DNA from: JAFAGX01 sp035624215
GTDB lineage: Bacteria > Acidobacteriota > Terriglobia > Terriglobales > Acidobacteriaceae
Direction of reading: 5' to 3'
Assembly: GCA_035624215.1 (NCBI GenBank)
Contig: DASPRY010000048.1
Location: forward strand, 1 to 64,000
Length of the DNA: 64,000 nucleotides
Shown here in pieces: positions 32,922-42,101 of the stretch. Within the stretch, counting starts at the first letter, position 1. The number at the start of each line of letters is the position of its first letter. Below the pieces are notes generated by a model, which did no database searches, was not told the DNA's origin, and saw only the letters and a list, made by a program, of their open reading frames with translations. Both the position numbers and the translations under genes were made by a program.

Positions 32922-34298
32922 ATGAGTTCAACACACCGACAACTCTTTGGGACTGATGGCATTCGCGGAGTAGCAAGCGAATTCCCTCTTACCACAGAAA
33001 GTACCTTCCTGATCGGCCAGGCGCTCGGCCACGACTTGGTTCGCGCCAACCCGCGTCCCGGCGTGGTCGTTGGTCAGGACACGCGCGAGTCAAGCTCGTG
33101 GATCGCCGACCGCATGATGCAAGGCCTGATGAGTGCCGGTTGCGATGTGCACAGTGCGGGAATCATTACCACTCCCGGCGTGGCCTTCCTGGCGCGTTCG
33201 CGAAAGTACGATGCTGGGGTTGTGATCTCCGCGTCGCACAATCCGTGGACCGACAACGGCATCAAGGTTTTTTCAGGCGATGGTTACAAGCTCCCCGATG
33301 CTCATGAGCTTTCGATTGAAAAAGAAATTTTTACGCTCCTGCAGATTCATGAAGCCTCGCCGTTGCCGGAGGCTGCACAGGTCGCGAGTGTTCCGGGTGA
33401 GGCCAGCCTAAGGGAGGCCTACATCGAATGGCTTTCGCAGAATACAAACGCAGATCTGAGCTGTGTCAACGTTTTGGTCGATTGCGCCAACGGCGCGGCC
33501 ACGGCCGAGGCGCCCGAGTTGTTTCGCTCTTGCGGGATTAAGGCTACCTTCCTGAATGCATCGCCGGACGGGAAGAACATCAACGACAATTGCGGCGCTT
33601 TGCATCCGGAAATCATTGCCAACGCCGTCGCTCAACAAAAAGGGCGCTACCATCTCGGCGTGACTTTCGATGGCGATGCCGATCGCGCACTCTTCAGCGA
33701 TGCAGATGGCCGGATCGTCAACGGCGACGCTGTTCTTTTGCTTGCCGCCCGCGACTTTCAGTCCCGCGGTTTGCTTACAGGTTCGACTGTGGTTGCGACG
33801 ACCATGTCCAATATGGGTCTGGAAATTGCTCTGCGCAATGCCGGCATTCGCATGCTGCGCGCCAATGTGGGCGACAAGTACGTGCTTGAGGAGATGATCA
33901 AAACCGGAGCGATTCTGGGCGGTGAGCAATCGGGACATATCATTTTCCGGGATGGTGACGCCACCACGGGTGATGGATTGCTCACAGCCCTGCGCGTGAT
34001 GGAAATTATGGCGCGAACCGGCAAGCCCTTGGCTGATCTGGTGAGAGACTTGAAGGTCTTTCCTCAGACCATTCAGAACGTCAAGGTTCGCGAGAAGATT
34101 CCGTTCGCCAAAGTTCCGGACATCCAGAGCGCTATCGAAACCGCGGAGCGCGATCTCAACGGCAATGGACGGGTCGTAGTTCGCTATTCGGGCACGGAAG
34201 CGCTCGCCAGGGTGATGGTGGAGGCGGAGTCGAAGGAGAAAATGCACGCCCTGGTTGAAAGCATTGCCACTGCTATTAAGAACACCTTAGGGGTTTAG
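32922..34298 (+). CDS. glmM: Phosphoglucosamine mutase
   Basis: 458 residues. FGTDGIRGVA (start), the phosphoserine loop VVISASHNPWTDNGIK, the metal loop FDGDADR, GEQSGHIIF and the C-terminal RYSGTEALARVMVE are all present. It converts glucosamine-6-P to glucosamine-1-P for UDP-GlcNAc, hence peptidoglycan and lipid A. GlmM can also restrain CdaA in Firmicutes, which explains the shared operon. Confidence 0.97.
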   Translation: MSSTHRQLFGTDGIRGVASEFPLTTESTFLIGQALGHDLVRANPRPGVVVGQDTRESSSWIADRMMQGLMSAGCDVHSAGIITTPGVAFLARSRKYDAGVVISASHNPWTDNGIKVFSGDGYKLPDAHELSIEKEIFTLLQIHEASPLPEAAQVASVPGEASLREAYIEWLSQNTNADLSCVNVLVDCANGAATAEAPELFRSCGIKATFLNASPDGKNINDNCGALHPEIIANAVAQQKGRYHLGVTFDGDADRALFSDADGRIVNGDAVLLLAARDFQSRGLLTGSTVVATTMSNMGLEIALRNAGIRMLRANVGDKYVLEEMIKTGAILGGEQSGHIIFRDGDATTGDGLLTALRVMEIMARTGKPLADLVRDLKVFPQTIQNVKVREKIPFAKVPDIQSAIETAERDLNGNGRVVVRYSGTEALARVMVEAESKEKMHALVESIATAIKNTLGV

Positions 34299-34332
34299 TG
34301 TATTTTGCGGTTCACCCGGAAAGTTCTCTGCT

Positions 34333-34530
34333 GTGACAAGACTACTCGATAATTTCGCCGCCATTTGGAATTTGATCTTGCTGATCTCCGCAGTGGGAGT
34401 GCTTTTTGGGTTCCTGTATTGGTTTCTCCTGCGGCGTGTTCTTCGCGCAAGAAGAATTGCCAACGCTCGCGAACGCCGGATGCTGCGTGAGGCAGCAGAA
34501 CGCGAAAGCACCAGCCAGCGTCACGCTTAA
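34333..34530 (+). CDS. Small single-pass membrane protein
   Basis: 65 residues, GTG start, 34 nt after glmM. One hydrophobic helix (WNLILLISAVGVLFGFLYWFLL) is followed by a very basic Arg-rich amphipathic stretch (RRVLRARRIANARERRML). No family recognised. It could be co-transcribed with cdaA-cdaR-glmM. No clear ribosome site, so confidence is moderate. Confidence 0.5.
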   Translation: MTRLLDNFAAIWNLILLISAVGVLFGFLYWFLLRRVLRARRIANARERRMLREAAERESTSQRHA

Positions 34531-34550
34531 GACCTCAATGAATTGATGCC

Positions 34551-34582
34551 ATCCCGACCGGAGCGAAGCGGAGTGGAGGGAT
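34551..34582. repeat. Short degenerate ATCCC/GGGAT repeat
   Basis: ATCCCGACCGGAGCGAAG then CGGAGTGGAGGGAT shows the same outer-arm logic as the TGTCATCCTGAGCG family, but shorter and G/C-shifted. It lies just after the polA stop. Confidence 0.45.
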
Positions 34583-34587
34583 TTGCT

Positions 34588-37377
34588 TTAGCTTTCGTCC
34601 AGATCCCGCCAGTTTGGCCCCACTCCTATCTCGACCAGCAGCGGCACCGCCAGCGGATGCGCCTGTTCCATCTTCTCGCGGACCAGGCTCCTGAGCGCGT
34701 CGATCTCTGATTCGGGCACTTCAAACACCAACTCATCGTGAACCTGCAGCGTCATCTGCGATTTCAGGCCGCGCGTTTGCAGTTCCTCATCGATGCGTAT
34801 CATTGCCAACTTGATCAGATCCGCAGCCGTGCCCTGCAATGGCGTATTGACTACGGTGCGTTCGGCAAATCCGCGCAGGTTGGCGTTCTTGCTGTTGATG
34901 TCGGGAATCGGGCGCACCCGCCCGAACAGCGTTCTCACTTTCTGTTCGCGACGTGCATCTTCCAGCGTGGCATCGATGAATTTCCGCACCCCACGATATT
35001 TCTCAAAGTAGGCGTCTATGAATTTCTTGGCTTCGCCAGTTTCTATCCCGAGATTCTGCGATAAACCAAACGGCGAGAGCCCATAGACGATTCCGAAATT
35101 GACCACCTTGGCCTGACGGCGGTGGTCCGGCGTGACCATCAGGGGTGGAACTCCGAAAACCTGCGATGCCGTCAAAGTGTGGATGTCGTCGCCGCGCCGA
35201 TAGGCCTCGACCAGCAATGGGTCCTTTGAAAAATGTGCCAGCAGCCGCAATTCGATCTGAGAATAGTCCGCTGCAAGCAGGACATGACCCGGCTCGACAG
35301 TAAAAGCCGCACGAATTTCCCGCCCCAGATCCGTGCGAATAGGAATGTTCTGGAGGTTCGGATTGGCGGATGACAATCTTCCTGTCGCTGTTCCGGTCTG
35401 AGAGAAAGTGGTATGCAGGCGCCCGCTCACAGGATTGAGCAGCGCCGGCAGCGCATCAACATAGGTTGACTTGAGTTTGGTGAGTTGCCGATACTCAAGA
35501 ACCAGGCGTGGGGCTTCGTGAGTCGCCGCAAGCCCTTCCAGCACATCCACTGCCGTTGAGATCGTCCGCCCTTTGCCGTACTTAACCGGCTTGGGCAAGT
35601 TCAGCTTGTTGAACAGCACGTCGCCCAGTTGTTTGGGCGAACTGATGTTGAATTCCTGGCCGCAGCACTCGTAGACTTCTTTGGCTTTCGCATCGATCTC
35701 GCGCTCCAGCCGCGAAGACATCTCCGATAATGCTTTGCGGTCAATCTTCACCCCTGCTCGCTCCATCCTTGCCAGGACGGAGACCAGCGGCAGATCGATC
35801 TCTTCGTAAAGTTTCAACAAACCGGCGGCTTTCACTTCGTGGCGGAGCGTGGTTGCCAGCCTGCCTGCAATATCCGCGGCCTCGGGCAAGGTTCCGCTGA
35901 GCTTGAGATTAAATCGGCGCAGCGCCACATCAGCCAAGCGGTGGGATGAATACGTTGGATCGAGAAGGTACGAGTACAACATTGGATCGTGCTGTACGCC
36001 CTGCAGCGTGATTCCCAGGCGCTCGAAAATATGCGCTGCCGCCTTCCAGTCGTGAATGGCTTTTGGCAGGCTGGCATCGGCCAGAGCCAGTTTCAATCTT
36101 TCCATGGTTGCTTCAGCTGTCGCGGGCACACTAACCGCCTTGCTTGGGGTGGAGGAAATGGCAATGCTCTGCTGCTGCCCGGAGCTGGAGCTGGGGGCGG
36201 CTAGCGGCAAAGTACCCTCTTCCGCGTCGCCTTCGTCCTCTTCAGTCTCGCGTGAAGCTTCCGTTTCGCTTTCCACCGCGACCGCCAGGAATCCGCCTGC
36301 AGGAATTTCTCTCAGCACCACATCGACGTCCGCCGCCGACTTCGCCTCGGAATAGTGCGTTTCGCTGACTTCCGCCACAGGCAGGAGATCCTTCAGCAAC
36401 GAGGTGAATTCCAACTCCGTGAACAGAGTGCGCAAGCTTTCGACATCCGGCCCCCCGGCTTCCATGGAATTCACATCAAGTTCAATGGGAACGTTGCGGT
36501 CGATCGTCACGAGCTGCTTGCTCAGGAGCACGACTTCGCGATTGTTCTGCAGCGACTCGCGATAAGTTTTCTTCTCGACCTCGGCCGCATGATCCAGCGC
36601 CTGCTCGACCGTCCCGAAGCGCTTGATTAACTCAACCGAACCCTTATCTCCGATTCCGGGCGCACCCGGGACGTTATCAATGCTGTCGCCTCGCAAGGCC
36701 ATCACATCCACAACACGCTCCGGGGGCACGCCCAGGATCTCCTCAACTTTCTGCGCATCACAAATCAGGTTGTCCTTGGGCGGGTTCAGAACCTGAATGT
36801 ATTCGTTGACGAGCTGCAACATGTCTTTGTCGCTGGAGACGACATAAACCGAGTAGGACTCCTTGACTGCCTTCTGTGCCAGGGTGCCGATCATGTCGTC
36901 AGCTTCGTAGCCCGCAAGTTCGATGATCGGTATCCGATACGCTTCCAGCGCACGGCGTATGTAAGGCAGTTGCTGTGCCAGGTCTCCCGGCATCTCGGCG
37001 CGGCCAGCTTTGTAGCCGTGGTATTCGACTTCCTGGAAGGTCTGCGTCTTTAAATCGAACTTGCGAATGCTGGTGATCGCCCCTGCCTGCTCGTCGCGAA
37101 ACGTGGGCGCGGCTACGTCAAAAACTGCGGCCAGGTACTTGGGCGAAAAATCATCGCGCAATTTCCGCAACATGTTCACGAACACATAAGTGGCGGCAGT
37201 CGGCAGACCGGTCTTGGTGGACATGCCGCGTTGGCGGGCCATCGCGTGATAGGCGCGAAAGATAAACGACATCGCGTCGATCAGAAAAATACGTCCTCTC
37301 GGCCCGTGCCCCGACGCTAACCTGAGCCCCGGGCCGGAGGCGGCAGTCTCACTGAGGGATTTTCTTTTTGCGGGCAA
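34588..37377 (-). CDS. polA: DNA polymerase I, proofreading site apparently lost
   Basis: 929 residues. The N-terminal 5'-3' nuclease (residues about 28-300; FLIDAMSFIFRAYHAM and VDVMALRGDSIDNVPGAPGIGDKGS) is intact. The polymerase motifs LLAADYSQIELRLLAHFS, RRQAKVVNFGIVYGLSPFG and LQVHDELVFEVPE are intact. The middle 3'-5' exonuclease fold is present, but its acidic ligands are not: the DTE motif reads ESE, the KYD motif reads KAA, and YxxxD is missing. An acidic/Pro/Ser linker (about residues 365-405) splits that domain. The ATG at 37377 gives a basic leader. Confidence 0.95.
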   Translation of the reverse strand: MPAKRKSLSETAASGPGLRLASGHGPRGRIFLIDAMSFIFRAYHAMARQRGMSTKTGLPTAATYVFVNMLRKLRDDFSPKYLAAVFDVAAPTFRDEQAGAITSIRKFDLKTQTFQEVEYHGYKAGRAEMPGDLAQQLPYIRRALEAYRIPIIELAGYEADDMIGTLAQKAVKESYSVYVVSSDKDMLQLVNEYIQVLNPPKDNLICDAQKVEEILGVPPERVVDVMALRGDSIDNVPGAPGIGDKGSVELIKRFGTVEQALDHAAEVEKKTYRESLQNNREVVLLSKQLVTIDRNVPIELDVNSMEAGGPDVESLRTLFTELEFTSLLKDLLPVAEVSETHYSEAKSAADVDVVLREIPAGGFLAVAVESETEASRETEEDEGDAEEGTLPLAAPSSSSGQQQSIAISSTPSKAVSVPATAEATMERLKLALADASLPKAIHDWKAAAHIFERLGITLQGVQHDPMLYSYLLDPTYSSHRLADVALRRFNLKLSGTLPEAADIAGRLATTLRHEVKAAGLLKLYEEIDLPLVSVLARMERAGVKIDRKALSEMSSRLEREIDAKAKEVYECCGQEFNISSPKQLGDVLFNKLNLPKPVKYGKGRTISTAVDVLEGLAATHEAPRLVLEYRQLTKLKSTYVDALPALLNPVSGRLHTTFSQTGTATGRLSSANPNLQNIPIRTDLGREIRAAFTVEPGHVLLAADYSQIELRLLAHFSKDPLLVEAYRRGDDIHTLTASQVFGVPPLMVTPDHRRQAKVVNFGIVYGLSPFGLSQNLGIETGEAKKFIDAYFEKYRGVRKFIDATLEDARREQKVRTLFGRVRPIPDINSKNANLRGFAERTVVNTPLQGTAADLIKLAMIRIDEELQTRGLKSQMTLQVHDELVFEVPESEIDALRSLVREKMEQAHPLAVPLLVEIGVGPNWRDLDES

Positions 37378-37525
37378 TACTACAGTTTAGCAGCGCCGCG
37401 GGACTCAGGCGCGGAAGCCGATGGGGGCTTGCCATACTCAGTGGTGTAGTGAAGCTTGATTTCTCCGCATGTGCTGTGCTCAGGGAATACAAATGCAATC
37501 GCGGATGTGGCAAAGACTGTGGCGT

Positions 37526-38419
37526 CTAGAAGAGTGGCCCGCCGATGTCGCTGAATACTGCCTCTTGCCACCGTTCGGACGGGAAATACCAGTTGCTTAC
37601 ACCCGCTTCGTGATTGTTTCCTGGAGCATAAGGCACGGTAGCGTTTCGCCAGTAGTCCATTCCAACCTGCAGTAACGCTCCTTCGGAGATTTTCACCAAG
37701 GCTTTCACTGTACAGCCCTCAAGTTTGCCCGGTGGTATGGTCGCTCGTGGCGACGCGCTCCAGAAGTGCCACACACGATCTGCTCGTTGGCCAACTTGCA
37801 GGATTACGGCGGGCTTGGCGGCGTCGTAGCTATGGGGCATCGGCTCCGCTTGATTCCCAGCAAACCATGGGTCACGCCTATAAAGCCCTCCACGCAATTT
37901 GCCAGCATCGTCGTTCAGGATGACTTCCGCTCCGTCGATTCGGCAGGAAAGTTGCGTGCGCGCGACCCCCACAGTTGCTGATTCGAAGCCTGCAATACGC
38001 GTGTCAGCGATCGCAATTCCCCATAGCATGACCGCCCTGAAGCCGGGCGGCGCACCATCAGGATTCACGTAACCCGCTTTGTAGCCAACTTCTTCCGGAA
38101 TGCGTGGATCGTTGAGAATGACGAAGGGGAAGGGGCTCGAAGCATGCCCCTCCCCGGAGCTCACAGTGATCGTCGAAGTGAGGGCGTGGTGCGGCACGAT
38201 CGCGATCAGCTTTTCCGGCGAGATCGCTTTGAATGCGGAATTGGCAGCCCCAAAGGAAACAACCGTGGTGCGTTCCAGGTTTCTCCCCACAATTTCGACG
38301 CGCGTTCCCTCGGGGCCGCTGGTCGGAAAAATACGCAGGATCTCAGGTGCGTCGCCGGAGAGAGCAAAACATGGACCACGCAGCGCCAGGACAAGCAAAG
38401 CTTTGGCGGCAGATGTCAC
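37526..38419 (-). CDS. Secreted IPT/TIG-domain hypothetical protein
   Basis: 297 residues. The N-terminus is signal-like (AAKALLVLALRGPCFALS). An IPT/TIG Ig-like domain follows (PEILRIFPTSGPEGTRVEIVGRNLERTTVVSFG, about residues 25-105). The rest has no recognised family; it is aromatic-rich (WHFWSASP, MDYWRNATV) and has few Cys. Probably an exported binding or structural protein. Neighbours give no clue. Confidence 0.7.
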   Translation of the reverse strand: MTSAAKALLVLALRGPCFALSGDAPEILRIFPTSGPEGTRVEIVGRNLERTTVVSFGAANSAFKAISPEKLIAIVPHHALTSTITVSSGEGHASSPFPFVILNDPRIPEEVGYKAGYVNPDGAPPGFRAVMLWGIAIADTRIAGFESATVGVARTQLSCRIDGAEVILNDDAGKLRGGLYRRDPWFAGNQAEPMPHSYDAAKPAVILQVGQRADRVWHFWSASPRATIPPGKLEGCTVKALVKISEGALLQVGMDYWRNATVPYAPGNNHEAGVSNWYFPSERWQEAVFSDIGGPLF

Positions 38420-38557
38420 ATAGTATTATTTGTCCCGAATTCGAGGCAACGCATTAGAAAACCAGCAGCCGGGCGATTTGCATTCCCAAAATAAAATTGT
38501 GCGCAGTTGCCAGTTGGTCGGCGCGGCCCGTATATTGGAAGCGGTCAGGAGGCAATC

Positions 38558-39262
38558 ATGAATTGTGACGAATTCTTTCAACAACTCGATGCGCGCATTG
38601 CAAAGTACGACCTGCTTTGCCACCCGTTTTATCAGGCGTGGGCTGCGGGCAAGCTGACTCGCGCCGACCTGCGAGAGTACGCGCTGGATTATTACCATCA
38701 CGTCGCAGCCTTTCCTACCTACCTGGCCGAGCTTGCGATCCGCCTGGAGGATGGCGAACTGCGCCGGGCCGTTCTGGCCAATATGGCGGACGAAAAAGGA
38801 CTGGACGACGGGACTGGCGAGCGCAGCCGGGCGCATTCCGATTTGTGGCTTGATTTTGCGGAGGGCATGGGTGCGCACCGCCAGATGACGCCACATTCAC
38901 CACCGCCTGAAATAAAAGATCTGATGGCCTTCTTTCATTCCGTCGCGAGCCAGGGCGCACCGGAAGAGGCTTTGGCGGCCTTCTACGCTTACGAATCACA
39001 GGTTCCCAGGGTGGCAAAAGAAAAAGCGCGCGGACTGCGGGAAAAATATGGCGCCGACGAGGGCGCCTGCGCTTATTTCGATCTGCACACCAGTGCTGAC
39101 GTCTACCATTCCCAGGTCTGGCGGCAGCAACTTGCCCAGCGGCTGGATTCGCATCCTGATGCCTCTGAGAAAGCTCTGACCGCAGCAGAAAATGCTGCCC
39201 GACTGCTATGGCACACACTGGATGGAATCGAGGCGCGACGAAAGGCACTGGCTGCCGCGTAG
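38558..39262 (+). CDS. CADD-like/TenA-fold di-metal oxygenase (probable pABA synthase)
   Basis: 234 residues from the ATG at 38558, with CAGGAGGCAATC as ribosome site. The alignment to chlamydial CADD is clear: HPFYQAWAAGKLTRADLREYALDYY here against the equivalent helix. The metal ligands appear as E79, H93, E146, H177, D181 and H184, in the CADD spacing at the end (H, +4 D, +3 H). Tyr25 and Lys156 match CADD Tyr27 and Lys152, the residues reported to be consumed in self-sacrificing p-aminobenzoate synthesis. The assignment rests on these remembered family facts. Confidence 0.82.
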   Translation: MNCDEFFQQLDARIAKYDLLCHPFYQAWAAGKLTRADLREYALDYYHHVAAFPTYLAELAIRLEDGELRRAVLANMADEKGLDDGTGERSRAHSDLWLDFAEGMGAHRQMTPHSPPPEIKDLMAFFHSVASQGAPEEALAAFYAYESQVPRVAKEKARGLREKYGADEGACAYFDLHTSADVYHSQVWRQQLAQRLDSHPDASEKALTAAENAARLLWHTLDGIEARRKALAAA

Positions 39263-39371
39263 TGGGCCTCCGGAAAACGCCAAGCAAAAAGCCCCGGAAT
39301 TCCGCGGCGCACGCTTCGCCGAATCCAGCTGAGGATTCGAGACATTCATCGGCTCCCTTTTGACCGAATTT

Positions 39372-39779
39372 ATGCCGAAGAACATCCCTATCGGTGCGCG
39401 TGGCACCGCCGAAGAAACCGTAGAGTTCAAACACACTTTGACCTTCCATCATCCTGAGTTGCCTGAGGTGTACTCCACTCCGGACATGATCCGCTTGATG
39501 GAAATAGCCGCCTTCGCTGCGCTCCAGCCCTATTGCGAAGGGGACGAGATCACCGTAGGCACCGCTATTAACGTTCAACATCGCGCTGCCAGCGGCATTG
39601 GGGCACGAATTCGGGCAGAGGCCGTTTTGGAGTCATTTGATGGGCGTTTCTATGTATTGCGGGTAAGCGCAGAGGATGACACGCAGGAAATTGGCCGTGG
39701 GACCGTCAGCCGCGCAGTCGTAAGTATGGGAAAGTTTCTGGAAAAAATGGAGAACACGGCGAACCGTGCCCAATCTTGA
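39372..39779 (+). CDS. Hot-dog thioesterase, fluoroacetyl-CoA thioesterase-like
   Basis: 135 residues from the ATG at 39372. The FlK-type catalytic set is visible: Thr in YSTPDMIRLME, Glu at the end of that segment, and His in GTAINVQHRAASGIG. The closest described relative hydrolyses fluoroacetyl-CoA; most homologues act on unknown acyl-CoAs. The end overlaps the next gene by 14 nt. Confidence 0.83.
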   Translation: MPKNIPIGARGTAEETVEFKHTLTFHHPELPEVYSTPDMIRLMEIAAFAALQPYCEGDEITVGTAINVQHRAASGIGARIRAEAVLESFDGRFYVLRVSAEDDTQEIGRGTVSRAVVSMGKFLEKMENTANRAQS

Positions 39780-40602
39780 AGACCAGAAACGAAAAGCTGC
39801 CGCCTTCCGGCAGATGCATCGTGGGCCCAAGACCCTCGTGTTGCCGAACGTCTGGGATGTAGCCAGCGCGCGCATCATCGAAGAAGCCGGATTCAAGGCC
39901 TTGGCCACAACCAGCGCCGGAATTGCTTTTTCGCTGGGTTATCCCGATGGGCAGAAAATCTCGCGCGAGGAGATGCTGGCCCGAGTCGCGCGAATCGCCC
40001 GCGCGGTTAAAGTCCCGGTTACCGCGGATGTCGAAGCCGGATACGGCGATGCGCCCGAAGATGCTGCCCAAACCGCCCGCGCAGTGATCGAAGCTGGCGC
40101 GGTCGGCATCAATCTTGAGGATGGGACGGGCGACCCGAAGTCTCCGCTTGTCGAACTCCCGTTGCAACTGGCAAAAATTCGCGCAGTCCGCGAGGCGGCT
40201 CTCGAAACTGGCGTTTTGCTCGTGGTAAATGCGCGCACCGACGTGTACCTGGATCAGGTCGGGCCACCCGGGCAACGGTACGCCGAAACCATCAATCGAG
40301 TTCGAGCTTACCGGGATGCCGGCGCGGATTGTGTTTTCGTGCCCGGCTTGCGCGATCTCCAAAACATTTCGCAGCTGGTGCGGGATGCGCAATGTCCGAT
40401 AAACATCTTGGCCGGCCCCGCTTCCCCGTCAATACCGGAACTCGAAAAACTTGGGGTTGCCCGCGTGAGCCTTGGCTCGGGACCCATGCGGGCTACGCTG
40501 GGTCTGCTGCGCCGGCTGGCAGAAGAATTGAACCGGTCGGGAACATACAGTGCACTGGAGGGCGCGCCAACGCACGCGGAAGTAAACCAGATGCTCAGTT
40601 GA
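39766..40602 (+). CDS. Isocitrate lyase/PEP mutase family enzyme
   Basis: 278 residues, GTG start inside the end of the thioesterase gene. LPNVWDVASARIIEEAGFKALATTSAGIA opens a TIM barrel; TADVEAGYGD (metal Asp/Glu region), INLEDGTGD and VVNARTDVYL are the family blocks. Members include methylisocitrate lyase, carboxy-PEP mutase and phosphonate enzymes. The active-site KKCGH-type lyase loop is not seen, so the reaction is uncertain. Confidence 0.82.
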   Translation: MPNLEDQKRKAAAFRQMHRGPKTLVLPNVWDVASARIIEEAGFKALATTSAGIAFSLGYPDGQKISREEMLARVARIARAVKVPVTADVEAGYGDAPEDAAQTARAVIEAGAVGINLEDGTGDPKSPLVELPLQLAKIRAVREAALETGVLLVVNARTDVYLDQVGPPGQRYAETINRVRAYRDAGADCVFVPGLRDLQNISQLVRDAQCPINILAGPASPSIPELEKLGVARVSLGSGPMRATLGLLRRLAEELNRSGTYSALEGAPTHAEVNQMLS

Positions 40603-40648
40603 TGGCCGCGTTCTCGCCCGCCACGTGCCGCAGATGTAACATGGACGC

Positions 40649-42070
40649 GTGCAGCTACAGCAGGCCGTCCTCGCTTATATCAGACAGCATAGGCTGCTTA
40701 AGGCTGGCGATCGCGTGGGTGCGGCGGTCTCCGGCGGTGCAGACTCCGTCGCATTGCTGCGCCTGCTGCTTGATCTCCGCGAAGAGATCGGAATTGTCCT
40801 GTCTGTGATTCATTTCAATCACAAGCTGCGCGCTCTCGACTCCGATGATGACGAACGCTTTGTAGCAGCTTTGGCCGAACAACATAACTTGCAGTTCCAC
40901 TGTGCAAGCGGCAATGTCGCTGATCATGCCGCGACCCATCGTCTAAGTGTCGAAACAGCCGCGCGCGAGCTGCGTTACCGATACTTCCGTCAGTTGTTGT
41001 TGGAGGGAGGTCTGAACCGCGTCGCGACTGCTCACACTTTCGATGACCAGGCCGAGACTGTACTTCTGCGGTTGGTGCGCGGCGCCGGCAGTCGCGGTCT
41101 GGCTGGGATTTATCCCCAGTTGTCAGTTATGGGTTCCCAGTCCTCAGACGCAAGAGCCCCTGCCATTGTGCGTCCGTTGCTCGCAACCCAGCGAAAGAAT
41201 CTGGAAGCTTATCTGGAGGGAATCAGTCAGGCGTGGCGAGAGGACAAGAGCAATCGTGATCCACGCCACGCACGGAACCGCGTGCGCCACGAAATTCTGC
41301 CCTGCCTGGAGCGCCATCTGAACCCCGGTGTGCGAGGAGTCCTGGCCGAAACCGCCGAGATCGCCCGCGCTGAGGAAGCCTACTGGGATCAGCAGACCAA
41401 GGAGTTATTAAAGCAAGCCTGGAAAACCGCGCCCGGCATGCACAGTGGAAACCTCAGAATTGAAGCAATTGAAGGCTTGCCTCTGGCCGCCAAACGGCGG
41501 GTGCTCCGGGCTGCAGCCGAATCTCTGGGCTTGCGCCTGGAATTCCGCCATGTAGAAGAGGTGCTCGGCGTCGCGGCAGGACAATCTAAATCGGCAATGC
41601 TGCCGGATGGGTGGACCGCTTCTCTTCATCGACGTGAGCTACGGTTTGCGGTCGAAGACGCTGCTCCGAACCCTTCCGGTTATGAAGTCTGCCTGGCCCT
41701 GTCCGGTGCGGTCGACGTTCCGCAAATCGGCTCGCGTTTCGAGGCTGTGGTAATTCCAAGAAACTCGTGCGAAGTTTATAATCGCGAGCACTTGTTGGAT
41801 CGGTCTCGGCTAGAACATGAGTTGCGCGTGCGAAATTGGCGTGCCGGCGATCGCTTTTGGCCGGCACATACCAAGATGCCCAGGAAGATCAAGGAGTTGC
41901 TGCAAGCCCTCCATGTGACTGGCCCGGATCGGACGCTATGGCCTGTGGTCGCGAGCGGCACAGACTTAGTCTGGGTCCGGGGATTTCCGGTACCGAGCCA
42001 TTTCCAGGCTGGGAAAGATGCCGCCGAGGCTGTGCTGATCCGGGAAACTGCAATGTGGACTGATGATTGA
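40649..42070 (+). CDS. tilS: tRNA(Ile)-lysidine synthetase
   Basis: 473 residues, GTG start. The PP-loop motif VSGGADSVALL is at residues 28-37, with TAHTFDDQAETVLLRLVRGAGSRGL, the TilS signature, and the C-terminal substrate-binding domain to the end. It makes lysidine at the tRNA-Ile wobble base. The linker at about residues 156-167 is encoded by a heptad-periodic array (41115-41149), which looks like an inserted repeat. It precedes an hpt-like gene and ftsH, a widespread gene order. Confidence 0.94.
   Translation: MQLQQAVLAYIRQHRLLKAGDRVGAAVSGGADSVALLRLLLDLREEIGIVLSVIHFNHKLRALDSDDDERFVAALAEQHNLQFHCASGNVADHAATHRLSVETAARELRYRYFRQLLLEGGLNRVATAHTFDDQAETVLLRLVRGAGSRGLAGIYPQLSVMGSQSSDARAPAIVRPLLATQRKNLEAYLEGISQAWREDKSNRDPRHARNRVRHEILPCLERHLNPGVRGVLAETAEIARAEEAYWDQQTKELLKQAWKTAPGMHSGNLRIEAIEGLPLAAKRRVLRAAAESLGLRLEFRHVEEVLGVAAGQSKSAMLPDGWTASLHRRELRFAVEDAAPNPSGYEVCLALSGAVDVPQIGSRFEAVVIPRNSCEVYNREHLLDRSRLEHELRVRNWRAGDRFWPAHTKMPRKIKELLQALHVTGPDRTLWPVVASGTDLVWVRGFPVPSHFQAGKDAAEAVLIRETAMWTDD
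41115..41149. repeat. Heptad-periodic array inside tilS
   Basis: Five 7-nt units of the type YCAGTTN (TCAGTTA, CCAGTTG and relatives) keep perfect phase, the same unit logic as the intergenic arrays but single-armed. They sit between GLAGIYP and IVRPLL in the protein. Confidence 0.65.
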
Positions 42071-42101
42071 CACTGAGACTCAAGTGGCACCTTCATAATC
42101 T

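Noticed and set aside
33408..34247. Open frame of 279 codons on the minus strand opposite glmM
   Set aside because: Antisense shadow of glmM, with no recognisable motif.
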